A DNA stretch of 64,000 bases from Ottelia alismoides (lineage: Eukaryota > Streptophyta > Magnoliopsida > Alismatales > Hydrocharitaceae), in the NCBI GenBank assembly GCA_037367405.1, contig JAZKJV010003125.1, positions 1 to 64,000 on the forward strand. The letters run 5' to 3'. This document shows, piece by piece, positions 22,361 to 32,993 of this stretch. A model generated the notes under the pieces. The model was not told the DNA's origin, did no database searches, and worked only from the letters and a program-made list of their open reading frames with translations. Each line of letters starts with the position of its first letter. The stretch's first letter is position 1. Position numbers and translations under genes: made by a program.

Positions 22361-23573
22361 GGGATATTTACACCCATAGCCCTGAGTAGTTTCATAATTA
22401 CCCCGAGAACCCTCGATAAACACAAATTACATCCAGAACCCCGAATAACTGCTCCGTTTTACACCCATAACCTTCCATTAGTTTAATCCATTAGCTCAAC
22501 CAAATAATTGAGTTAATCTAACCAATTATTGATCCAACGGTTGAGATTAATCAAAAAAGAAAGAAAGAGAAAAGGAGGTCGGCTTCCAGGGGGAGGGGGC
22601 TCGACTTGGGCTGGAGGGGGGGCAGCGCTCGACCTGGTCTTGAGGAGGTGTCAGTTGAGGGAAGCTGGTCTTGGCGGGGGTGGACTGTGAAAGGGAGTTG
22701 GGCGTGGGGGCTCCTCGTGGGAGGGGGGGGGGGGGTTCGAGCAAGGGCACAGGCGGCGGCGGGGGGGGGGGGGGGGGGGGGGGGGGGTTGGTGGACTTAG
22801 GGTAGGGGTGGGCGGGGAGCTTCCGCGGGGCTCGGGGTGTTCGGTGGCGAGCAGGGGCACAGGCGGCGGCGAGGGGAGGGGTTCAAGCAGGGGCACGTGC
22901 GACGACGAGGGGAGTGGTCTGTGGGCTTCGAGCAGGGATGGGCGAGGGGGCTTCTACGGGGCTTAGGGCGCTCGATGGCGAGCAGGGGCACATGCAGCGA
23001 CGAGGGGAGGGTGGGGGTTTTGAGCAGGGGCACAGTCGAAGGCGAGGGGAGGGGGATTTGTGGGCTTCGAGCATGTGTTGGGGGGGGGCTTCCGCAGGGC
23101 TCCGAGGGGAGGGGGAGGGGCTTCGAGCAGGTGTAGGTGAGGGGGCTTCTCGGGCCAGGGGTTCCAGGAGGAACGGGGGGCGGTGGCTGGAGCTCAGGGG
23201 GGCAACTTGCCGGGAGGTGGAGGCACGTGGAGGGGGAGGGATGGAGCTCGCATGTTGGAGGCGGACACACGGGGCGGAGGGAACTGCTTGCCGAGGATGC
23301 GCGGGGCGGGAGGCCTTAGGCTCTTCGAAGGGAGGGGCATCATTTTATTTGATCTACAAATGGCATCATGTTATAAATATGATATGTTTTGAAGGGTAAA
23401 TGTCAACATATGACTTTTTCCGTCATAGTTAACAGAGTATTTGGACGGAACTTCACATAGGGTTATGCCATGTAAAGGTTAAGCATTATTCGGCGTTCTG
23501 GCTGTAATTCGTGCTTATCGAGGATTCATGGGGTAATTATGAAACTACTCTGGGTTGTGGGTGTAAATATCCC
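22361..23573. mobile_element. MULE-2: non-autonomous Mutator-like element with G-rich interior
   Basis: Terminal inverted repeats begin GGGATATTTACACCCA on both sides and match well for about 70 bases (GAGTAGTTTCATAATTACCC is shared). The 9-base target duplication TTCTTATTA is perfect (22352-22360 and 23574-23582). The interior resembles MULE-1 in being G-rich on the plus strand, with repeated GGGCTTCGAGCAGGGGCAC-like units. No transposase is present. It landed one base outside the Copia-C LTR. Confidence 0.87.
22761..22787 (+). repeat. Uninterrupted run of 27 G in MULE-2
   Basis: Twenty-seven consecutive G follow GGCGGCGGC. The length in the assembly may not be exact, because such runs are prone to sequencing error. 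Confidence 0.85.
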
Positions 23574-23595
23574 TTCTTATTATGCATTATTTTTA

Positions 23596-25706
23596 GAGTA
23601 AGTTACACAAAAGTCCCTGTACTTTACATCCAATTTCAATGTCAAACGTAAACTTTTAAAAGTAACAACCAGTACCTTATGTCTTGTTTCGGTAACAATG
23701 TGGTATTTCGCTAACGGAAATAGGTGATGGAGGTCATCTTTTTTGACAGGAAGATGAAAATGCCCTTACAAAAGTAAATCCAACCCAAAATGGTCCACTT
23801 CCCCTCCCATGTGTTCCCTTCCCTCCCCCACATTTCTCTTCTCCCCAGAGGCGGAGCAAACACACGAGCTGTAACCGAGCTTCAAGGTGATAAAATATGA
23901 TGAATGTGGGAGGCCCATCCAACAAAGAGAGTGCACACGGGCACACAATCTGTGGCGAGTTTCGACTCAGTGAGGCACAGACAGAAGGGGCATGCTCGTT
24001 TGGAGGAGAGAGGATTCACGAGAGCACAATCTATGGTCAAGCTTCAACTCGACGAAGTACGAAGAGCACATGCATGCTCGTATAGAGGAGCAAGGGAACG
24101 CGGGCATGAGAGCTGCATCTTAGCATCTTCTTGGAAAAGTACGGAGAGCACATACATGCTCTCTAGAGAAGAGAAGGCATGTGGGAGATACGGCCAAGCT
24201 TCGATTCAATGAGGCACATGAAGTGATCTTTTAAAGCTCGATGTTGATCACCACACATTTTAGAAAGCAGATATTATCTTCGATGTTGGACGGCTTGATC
24301 GGTGGCGCTGATGGCTACTAAGCTTTGGTGGTGGTTCTAGACCTCTTGTTAGCTGCAGTGGTCGGAGAGGGACAAAGGCCAAAATATCAGGTGATGTGCA
24401 ACTTTTCCAGGCTGTCAGAGAAGATGCTCGGTAGATCGGGGCGGAGACCCTTCAGGTCTTAGCTCGCCTGGATAGAGGTGAAGGTGGTGCTACTCTTCGA
24501 GCTCCATTCAAAGATAATCGAGGACTGAACCGTATGTGTTACTATTCATAAGTGTTAATGAGCATCTCACCATTCAATGGGTTGATCGACAGTGCTCCAG
24601 ATGGTGCTCCAGAAAGGCCTAATAGAAGACTTGAGTCTAGATTATATATAATCAGAACAGAGATGACTTTTAAGAACAAGAATAACTTTCTGAATCTGTT
24701 CAAAAGGAATTTGACGAGTTTTTACTCATGATTTGATAATGTGAAAACACTATGTGAATCAAATAGAATATGAAAACGAATTTCCTTCTTAAAGGTGCAA
24801 CATTTCCACATCATTAGTATGTATTATATTCATTTAAACGCTTTTGAACCTTCTCCTATTCTGATCAAAGATCCAGCGAGCATATAATAAATCAATCAAA
24901 TATCATATTCTTGTAACGTTCAATGTGCATTTTTTCTGAATTTGAATTGGATTTATAGGCGTTCCATCCATGCGATTGGTTCACGAATCTACATCCCTAA
25001 TTAAATTTAATATGTAAATTCTTTCAGAGAGCTACTGGGTGAAAGATCACTCTATGTGCCTCGCCTAGTCGAAGATCGACAGCAGCTCGCGCTCCCGTGT
25101 GCCCTCTCTCCTCTAGACGAGCACATACACACCCTTCATACCTTGACCAGGAGGTGCTCGGATGCAACTCTCGCACTCGCGTGCCCTCTCTCCTCTATAC
25201 AAACACACCTATGTTCTCCGTACCTCATCGAGTTGGAGCTCGTCTGCAACCCGCGCTCCCGCATGCCCTCTCTCCTCCAAATGAGCATTTCCATGCTCTC
25301 CGTTCCTTGCCGAGTCAAAGCTCTCCACAGCTTGCGCACCCACGTGCCCTCTCTCTATGAGGTGGGCCCTCCCACAGTCTTCATACTTCGTCGACATTGA
25401 AGCTCGATCATAGCTTACGTGTTCACTCATGCCTCCAAAGCTCGCATGAGAGAGTGTCTAAATAAATCCTAGGTGTGGAAGAAGAATGAGAGGAGGGAAG
25501 GGAAAGACATTTGGGATTTTGGCTTCACTTTAGTAAGGGCATTTTCGTCTATCCATCAAAAAAGATAACTTCTGTCACCTATTTCCGTCAGCGAAATACC
25601 ACATTGTTATCGAAACAAGACATACGGTACCGGATTGTTACTTTTAAAAGTTCAGGTATGACATTGAAATTGGGTGTAAAGTTCAAGGACTTTTGTGTAA
25701 TTACTC
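23596..25706. mobile_element. MULE-3: foldback-like element with about 650-base inverted repeats
   Basis: The ends are GAGTAAGTTACACAAAAGTCC (left) and its diverged inverse on the right. Similarity between the arms continues from 23596 to about 24232 and from about 25043 to 25706. Flanking 9-mers TTATTTTTA (23587-23595) and TTGTTTTTA (25707-25715) match at eight of nine bases, fitting an aged Mutator-type duplication. The inner part of each arm consists of tandem units of about 82 bases. The middle (24233-25042) has no gene I recognise. Confidence 0.78.
25043..25435. repeat. Tandem units of about 82 bases in the right arm of MULE-3
   Basis: Four to five units each carry GTGCCCTCTCTCCTC-like sequence followed by a GAGCACAT-like block and CTTCATACC or CTCCGTACC. 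The same units, inverted, lie at about 23930-24230 in the left arm. Confidence 0.72.
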
Positions 25707-25849
25707 TTGTTTTTATTTGGAATTTCTAATTAATTATTATGGGTTCTATGCAAATTCCCCTGGAACTTTGAAAATTAGGAATACAACCCTTCAATATCCA
25801 GCATTCCTCATTTTCTAAGTAAACGTAACCTAAAGAAGGGTTCTTTATA
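25659..25849 (+). repeat. 191-base direct repeat, left copy, flanking MULE-4
   Basis: This repeat runs from TGACATTGAAATTGGG to TTCTTTATA and ends exactly where MULE-4 begins. Its first 48 bases are the terminal part of MULE-3. The second copy is 27336-27526, the same length and about 96 percent identical by eye. Confidence 0.82.
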
Positions 25850-26254
25850 GGGATTTTACCCGGTGGACCCTATAATCTTTGTCAATTACCTCTACGACCT
25901 TTGAAACAACTTAGTTCTCCCCTCGACCCCGTAAACTTGCTAATCTTTACCACAGGAACCCTGCGGGTTAACTCCCATCAATTCACCCATTAATTTTAAT
26001 CGGATTTCGTGGAAAAGAGATGCGAGTTGCCCTCTTTATTTGATAAATTTACAAAAATACCACCTTCCTCCACCTCATCTTATTTCCCTTCCTCTTCCTC
26101 CTCCCTCCCCTTTTCCTCTGCCTCTGCCCCCACTGCCTCCTCTTCTTCCTCTGACTCCACCCCCAGCCTCCTCCTCCCTTGCACCATCCCAAGCGACCTC
26201 CTCCTCCTCCCCTTGCTCCTCTGCTTCCGCCCCTCCAAAGAAAGGAGAGTATAG

Positions 26255-26712
26255 AAATGTGCTATCTTGATGTTGACCGGCGAGGTACATGAGCACGGTG
26301 ACATACCGGTGGCCACGAGCTGTTGGTTCACCTTGTCATGGAAGCAGTCGTGGTGTACATTGTACTTCTACCCGGGCATGTACATCATCACATGGATCGT
26401 CTCCACGTTCTCTGTCATCACTCGAATCCACCTGATTTGGTGGATGTTTCTCCCGGAAAAGGGGATTTTTTTTGGATTATCAATGTGGATTACCTTTTGG
26501 GAGGAAGGTCCATGCCGTGATCCGCCTCTCCATCCGGGCAACGACCTCGTCCTGTCGCTTCCGGAGGAAGAATCCCAAGCTCGTCCTCACCTAGCTCTCG
26601 ATGCTCTTGCCGGATTCGTTGTCCGCTACCATGGACTTCTGCAGCTAGTCCTTGGCCAGCTTGATAAGGTGGTCGCACTCATCATGCGACATGAACCCCT
26701 CGTACAAGTAAG
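26255..26712 (-). pseudogene. Captured prolyl 4-hydroxylase catalytic-domain fragment
   Basis: On minus from about 26712 the sequence reads YEGFMSHDECDHLIKLAKD, a stop, then KSMVADNESGKS, VRTS and ITAWTFLPKR. This is the N-terminal half of the 2-oxoglutarate/Fe(II) prolyl 4-hydroxylase catalytic domain, which hydroxylates proline in cell-wall proteins in the secretory pathway. After about 60 bases of unrelated or intron-like sequence it resumes with YNVHHDCFHDKVN, which contains the H-x-D iron-ligand pair. A frame change then leads to HRYVTVLMYLAG. Two in-frame TAG codons and at least one frameshift make it non-functional. The distal histidine and the 2-oxoglutarate-binding lysine are not included. 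No similar intact gene lies in the window. Confidence 0.85.
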
Positions 26713-26744
26713 CCCTATGTTTGAAACATGAACCCCTCGTACAG

Positions 26745-26985
26745 GTACCATGCAGACCCGTGGAATGGGTGCAACTTCAGCGGGATCTCGAGGCTGAGCG
26801 CCTATGCCGACATCCTAAAGGTGACATTTATCTGGAATCCTCCGGGAGAGATCTATTTCACCTTCGAGGACAGAACGCCAGAGACGACGATGAGAATCGA
26901 CGTGACAACGTCGGGGAAGATGCGGCTGGTGGCGTGGAACGAGGCAATCAAGGCGTGGAGCACCATGAATCGATTCAAGAAATAT
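26745..26985 (+). pseudogene. Captured S-locus glycoprotein domain fragment (receptor-like kinase type)
   Basis: A frame opening at 26728 (MNPSYRYHADPWNG) contains PWNGCNFSGI, then EIYFTFEDR and IDVTTSGKMRLVAWNEAIKAW. This spacing of WNG, FSG, EIYF/Y, TSG and W is that of the S-locus glycoprotein domain found between lectin and PAN domains of G-type lectin receptor kinases. Only about 80 residues are present, with no lectin, PAN, transmembrane or kinase part. Beyond 26985 the frame stays open to 27147 through lysine/arginine-rich low-complexity sequence, not typical of the family. It is likely a single exon piece carried by MULE-4. Confidence 0.78.
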
Positions 26986-27335
26986 TCCATAAATCGATTC
27001 AAGAAATCAGAGAAAGCATGGTTTATCCGTGAAAATATTTTTTTTGTACTTTGGCAGATGGATGGAGATGAGATGAAGAGAGAGAAAATAAAGACGAGGA
27101 GGAAGAAGAAGATGAATGGAAGAAGAAGAAAAAGAGGAAGGAGATGATGAGGTGAGAGATCCACCGTGTAATGCTCCTCTGGTTAGATTAACCTAAGGTA
27201 TTGATTCAAGTAAAGCTAAATTTAACGGTAGGATTCATGGGGTAATACGGAGCAAGTTTACGAGGTCGAGGGGGGAATTAGGTTGTTTCAAAGCTCGTGG
27301 AGGTAATTGACAGATTATAGAGTCTGTCGGGTAAT

Positions 27336-27526
27336 TGACATTGAAATTGGGTGTAAAGTTCATGAACTTTTGTGTAATTACTCTTGTTTTTATTCGAAAT
27401 TTCTAATTAATTATTACGGGTTCTATGCAAATTCCCCTAGAACTTTGGAAATTAGGAATACAACCCTTCAATATCCTGCATTCCTCGTTTTCTAAGTAAA
27501 CGCAACCTAAAGAAGGGTTCTTTGTA
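27336..27526 (+). repeat. 191-base direct repeat, right copy, flanking MULE-4
   Basis: This is the second copy of 25659-25849, beginning exactly where MULE-4 ends. It includes a copy of the terminal 48 bases of MULE-3 although no MULE-3 body is attached. Confidence 0.82.
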
Positions 27527-28521
27527 ATAACTGACATACTTTACAGGGGCCTTTTTGACAATATGATGTTTGCTGGAGTATTTTTGTAATTCTAATTTTT
27601 CGAAGGGATCTCTATATGTGAGAAGGACCTTTTGTGCGATATTGACGTGTCATCTCTTTCTTTCCCGTTTATTAATATCTGGGTCATTGGGGGAAATTAA
27701 AGGTCCATTATTAATCTTCTGTTCAAAGAACTGTTTTGCATATTAAATATTGAGGCCATTTTAAACGGAAGTGCTGGATATCTTTCTGCAAAAAAATCGT
27801 TTTTCCATTACGAACGTATCAAATTAATGGATCTGGAAGCACTGATTCAAATACCATATCAGTCGCAAAGCCTGAAGGTCTACCAGGCACGCGATTAATG
27901 ACAATCACTATTCTTTTGACCACTGTTCGAAAATATATATACATATGGCAACAGTATTTAAAAGCCTCATTTAAGAAGGTAGAACATCTTTCAGATATAG
28001 AAACACGCCTTTCAGTTTCAGATATAGAATCAACAAAGATTCTCAGTTTATAATATCACACTGCAGTTTGCGTGCATGTTCAAATGTCCAGGTTGGGCAC
28101 CAGTTGCAGGGATGGGTGGGACCCTGTCGTGCTCTTGCAATATCAATTATATCCTTTTTTTAATATCCATCGTGCCCCTACATTATTACAGAATTACGGT
28201 TATGCAATTTTCTAATATTAACTTTGCCCCTACTTTACATTAACTAAAAGGTAGAATAGTGAATTTTGTAAGAATATAGGAGCACAACTGATATTACAAA
28301 AAAGGGGCGTAAGTAATACTGTAGAAGCTAAAAATGGCACAAGTGATAAAATACCTAAAAATTAAGTACCAATTTATGAATAGATATCTTCTAAAAATAA
28401 ACAAAACAATTTAGTTGTAATTAAAAATAATTAAGAAAATCTTATGTTTTAAAAAGTATACATATTAAGGTGTAAGCAATACCTCGGTTTTAGGAATGAA
28501 AATATCTAAATCGATGTCTAG
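27527..28521. other. AT-rich intergenic DNA
   Basis: There is no ORF or gene. A stretch at about 28270-28360 (GGAGCACAACTGATATT, then GGCACAAGTGATAAAA) resembles the right end of the element at 49670-49795, so an old transposon end is probably buried here. Its limits cannot be set. Confidence 0.4.
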
Positions 28522-29414
28522 AACAAGGTTTTAAAAATCAAATCGAACGGGCCCGTTAAACCAAGAATCGGAAGAAAAATGGTCCAACCACCCAATCAAA
28601 CCCCGGTTGGATCGCATAAATACGGTTGACCATTTTTTTTAATAATTTAATAAAATGCAAACTTTTAAAAAATTATTCATAATCTAGTCTGATTCTAAAG
28701 AATAGTATAGTACTACTTTATCTCTTCTCTTTATGTATGTGTCAATGACTACCTCTCTCTTCCCACAATGTCTACTTCCAATAATAACAAACGAAGAAGA
28801 CATTGTCATAGTCTAGTATGAGATGCAGCAAATTAACAATACTTGTCATTAATTAGAGCTTAAATGATTTTAAAATTGTTAATTTTATACACCACACATA
28901 TGTATTTATATGAATTTTATAAATAATATGTATTATTCCCTTTTGAGTTTTTTAATAATATGTATACTCCTAACTTTTTAGCAATTTGAATTGTGTTCTC
29001 GTATTCTTTAAAAAATCACAATCTTATCTTTATGTTTGTATAATATAGGAGCAGAAGTGTACAAATAAAAGGTCACTAATATGCCTTTTATAAAAATATA
29101 GGGATACAAATGCAATTGTAAAAATATGGGTATAAGTTTTATAGCAAAAACTTGGAAGAGCATGAGTATACAAACCCTCTAAAGATATAATATATCATTT
29201 TTCATATTTGTTCGTATGATATACTAGTCTAACTTGGTTCAACCCGATTAAACAATACGAATCAACCCAGCAATGCAATAGTTCGGTCTTTTCCGATTTT
29301 CATAAACTGTTGAGTATCAGCAGTTCTACCGATTGATCCCATTAGCCCAACCATGAAATCAATAAATTGATACCCACCCGATTTGATGTCCGATTTGATT
29401 TTTAAAACTTTGTT
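28522..29414. mobile_element. TIR element, copy 1 (inverted partner of 31975-32993)
   Basis: The stretch starts AACAAGGTTTTAAAAATCA and ends with the inverse of AACAAAGTTTTAAAAATCA, so it has terminal inverted repeats of at least 25 bases. The interior matches 31975-32993 in reverse orientation over much of its length, for example around GAAATTGTTAATTTTA-like sequence. There is no coding capacity and no clear target duplication. The superfamily is not determined. Confidence 0.6.
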
Positions 29415-29802
29415 GCATACCAAAATAAAAGTGTTTCGTTTCAAAACAAAAAGTTGATGTTCACATTTCAGCCAAATTCATAATGAAAGCTTAACGGACA
29501 AATTTCAACCAAATGTCATAGAAGAGTAAATCTTAAGGTCCTTCCAATAATACACATCTTTAATAAGACACATCCTTTAACGGACCAACATTTTCTTAAA
29601 TTGTATTGGTGCACTAAAAGATAATATCTATTTAGAAAAAGATAAGTCAGGATTATTATAAATTGGACTTCGTATGAAAATAAGTGATATGTGATTTCTC
29701 GCACGTTTTATTTTATTCGTTTTCTAAAACCGCTAAAACCATCTGTTACGCTAGGGTTAAATTAGATGTAATACCACATACAAACCAATTGATAAAAGTA
29801 AA

Positions 29803-31326
29803 CTAGGATGTCCCCGCGCTTCACGGTGGAAGAAAAATGATTAAGATAGATTAAGAGTAAAGGAAATAAACATAATCTTCAAATTTAGGTTAATTTCTCA
29901 ATACAATAATTTCAATATTACAATTCTTCGAAATGGCTACACTTAAATTCTTTGTAAATATTTATGCGAATACATACAATTTATAAATAGGGATATGTTT
30001 AAGATTTCAAACTTATTTTAATAAATTATGCTTTTTTGAGATTTTGTGAGGTTTGTACTTAAAAAGTTTGTGATTATGTTTGTATAATATTTTTAATTAT
30101 TAAAAAAACACTAAATGTTGGAAATAATGACTTCAACAACACATAATTTAAAAAATAATCAGATACAAAATTAAAATGAAAAGAAATATTATTTGAAAAA
30201 GTGCACCTATATTTTTAGGTAGTATTAATTTTCTCATAGCAGTTGTTGGCAATAAATTTTCTATATCACACCAGTAGCAATGGAAGAAGAATAAGTTCTA
30301 TTATGGTGACAATATTAAGAGCATATGTACATCAACGGTTAATTATATCTTTTCATTTTAAGAAATCTATCTATCAGTACCATCCGTTATTTTAATATAT
30401 ATCGTTTATTTAATTGAAATTTGAACTATTTTAATAATTTACTACATCCTTTAGTTTATATGCATAATTAGTTTTTGTTACCTATAAATTTTGGTATTGG
30501 AGTTGATTATGTTAATAAACAACGACCATGTAAAAAAGATCTTGGAAATTTATTGAAATTACTTGAATACAGTAAAAACATTCTGTGGTATGAGAAAATT
30601 TGTGTAGAATAATTTAAAATGATAATATATTTTGAATATGGTGATAATGATTGATAGAGAGATGTGAAAAAGGAAAAGAGTTAAAATGAATAAAAAGAAG
30701 AGGGGATGGTAATATGTTTACCATATAAATTTTGCTTAATGTAATTTTTTTAATATTTGACGTTAAATGATATAACAATGGTTATTGAATGATACTTTAT
30801 TTTTTATATCTATTTCTGATATATAGTCTTTGAAATTTGAAGTTAGTTCTTTTTCTTTCTTCAATAAAAAATATTATGGTATTCTGAACTACAACACCAA
30901 ACAAATTACTTACGAAATATATATTTTTTAAAGATTTCTTAGAAAAATCATTTTACTAAAATTTATATTAATATAGATGGTGCATTCAGAGAGAAAAGTG
31001 GGTCAGAGAGTGGGTGAGTTTGAGAGAGAGAGAGAGAGAGGGTCTTAGGAGAAACAGGTTTATAAGGTGTGTTGAGAGAGAGAGAGATCGTGGTAGAGAG
31101 AGATGGGGAGAGTGGGTATAAAGGGAGAGAGAGAGAAAGAGAGAGAGAGATGGAGGGGGGGGGGGGGGAGATCGTGGTAGAGAGAGTGGGAGGGCCGATG
31201 GAGTGAGTGGAGATAGAGAGAGAAGTGTGAGTAGAGAGAGAATGTGCATGTGGGAAAATGGGAGAAGGGCAAGAAGCCACGTGTCAATCGCTGGGTAAAA
31301 GACCCAGCTTTAAATAAAGTAATAGA
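29803..31326 (-). mobile_element. Candidate non-autonomous Helitron
   Basis: Read on minus, the left end is TCTATTACTTTATTTAAAGC preceded by A. The right end is GAAGCGCGGGGACATCCTAG followed by T. TC at the 5' end, CTAG preceded by a GC-rich near-palindrome at the 3' end and insertion between A and T all fit Helitron ends. The element is about 1.5 kb, AT-rich, with a purine-rich block at 30980-31260. It encodes no Rep/helicase. The hairpin is imperfect, so the call is tentative. Confidence 0.5.
31020..31250 (+). repeat. GA-rich microsatellite block
   Basis: Interrupted (GA)n runs include one G run of about 14 near 31160 and a repeated GAGATCGTGGTAGAGAGAG block. The apparent proline/serine-leucine-rich minus-strand ORFs here are by-products of this simple sequence. 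Confidence 0.8.
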
Positions 31327-31974
31327 TATGCTATGGTTAAATTAGATTTTCTGTAAACATAACAGCAAGCACGTGTCTTCGATGCATACATATAGATGTA
31401 TGACCTTTAAGATTACAAAATCATTACTAAGTAGGAGAATGCTTCATGGTATTTTTACCTCGAACATAATGTTACCCTTCAATTATTCTAAAACCAAAGT
31501 ATATTTCAAGTTATTTGTTTATTTCAAATTACAAGATGCTAATTTACCATCAAGTAAAGACTATAGATAACCATTTGTATCTAATTAATATCAATGAATG
31601 CAATATTCATTGAGAATATAAAGAAGCGACCAACGATATTATTTATTTTTATATTTTACCTACTTAATATATAATAAAAAATATTACATTCTTCGTTGAC
31701 ATGAGCCAATTTCAATATCGTGATAATAAATAACCGATAATCTTATCATTTTAAATGTAACCAACAGTATGATTTTTTCTGTAAGAGCAACGCACATGTA
31801 TGCACTAGTTATTTTTGCATGATATCCTCGTTCAATAGAAATTGGATAAAAAACTTCATGTAATTTCATTCAAACAAAAGGTAAAATAAGTCAATTGAAA
31901 AACATAGTCAATATATATCAATATAGACAATATTTGTTGTCACAGTTTGCTTACCTTTTTTCTTCTACAATTGA

Positions 31975-32993
31975 TTAAAAGATTTTCAAATCGAACCGGA
32001 CATCAAATCGTGCATGTATCAGTTTTGGATTTTAAGATTGAACCAATTGGGTTGAGCAGTCGAAACAGTGATGATGCCAACATTCATAAGAACCAGAAAA
32101 ATCGAACTGCTATATTTTTGCTTTGGTTCACATGGTGCAGCCGGGTTGAATCAGATTATACTGGTATATACAAATAAATATGAATAATACTGCACCGTAT
32201 ATTTAAAGTATTTGTACATGTGTTCCTTTCCAGTTTTTCCAATAACACTTATACCTATTTTTTTTAAAATTACATGTGTACCCTATATTTTTACAAAACT
32301 CGCAGTAGTGGCATTTTACTAGTACACTTGTGTTTCTATATTATAACAACAACATAAGAAAAATATTGTGTTTTTTTCATAATATAAAGGTACAAGTGTA
32401 ACTGCTAAAAAATTAGGGATATAATTGTTATATAAAAACTTGAAAGGGCATAATGAATAAATTTAATCAATTTCATATAAATATGTATATACCAGGTCTA
32501 AAATTAACAATTTCAAAACTATTCAAATTCTAATGAATGACAAGTGTTGTTATTTTACTTCTTCTCATAGTGTAGCTATGATATTTTCTTCTTTACGTTG
32601 AGGCATCATTTGTTGCGGTTCGAAGAGGACAATCTTATGCACAACATGGGAAGAGAATAGTAATGGTCATAAGATAGGAAGGAAGAAGCAATATTGGGTC
32701 ATTAACACGTATGGAAGGAGAACAAATGAAAGAGTACCATGTTATGGGTTAGAATGAAATTAGTCAATGAATATTTTTTGAAATTTTGCATCATATTAAA
32801 TAACCAGATTTTTTATAAAAAAACTGAATGGTTGATGATGTGGTTTAATTCAATTTGTTTACCCGAGTTTCGCAGTCCAACCAAGGTTTGGGCGGTTTTA
32901 TTTTCTAAGTAAAAAAATCAGGTGGTTGTACTATTTTTTGTTGGTTCTAGATTTAGCCGGTTAAACCAACCCATTCGATTTGTTTTTTAAAAC
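31975..32993. mobile_element. TIR element, copy 2 (inverted)
   Basis: This is the reverse-orientation relative of 28522-29414. Its ends are ATTTTCAAATCGAACCGG (left) and, in reverse, GTTTTAAAAAACAAATCG (right). Copies 1 and 2 are diverged, so both insertions are old. No gene is present. Confidence 0.55.

Larger units (their letters stand above)
25850..27335. mobile_element. MULE-4: Pack-MULE-like element with two captured gene fragments
   Basis: The left terminus is GGGATTTTACCCGGTGG. The right terminal region, read in reverse, shares CTATAATC, GTCAATTACCTC, CTTTGAAACAAC and CTCGTAAACTTGCT over more than 100 bases, which defines long inverted repeats. The last six or so bases of the right end are missing. 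The interior carries a prolyl 4-hydroxylase fragment (minus) and an S-locus-glycoprotein-domain fragment (plus). It has no transposase. It shares a TTAATCTAACC-type subterminal block with MULE-1 and MULE-2. Confidence 0.8.

Noticed and set aside
22547..23399. Several proline- or glycine-rich frames of 60-160 codons
   Set aside because: They are low-complexity by-products of the G-rich interior of MULE-2, including the 27-G run.
25043..25435. A CRISPR-like array
   Set aside because: The units are adjacent and diverged, with no unique spacers, and the context is a plant transposon inverted repeat.
30963..31287. Serine/leucine/proline-rich frames on minus
   Set aside because: They are translated (GA)n microsatellite.
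28522..32993. A single giant hairpin element with 1 kb arms
   Set aside because: Each arm has its own terminal inverted repeats, so two separate inverted insertions explain the structure better.
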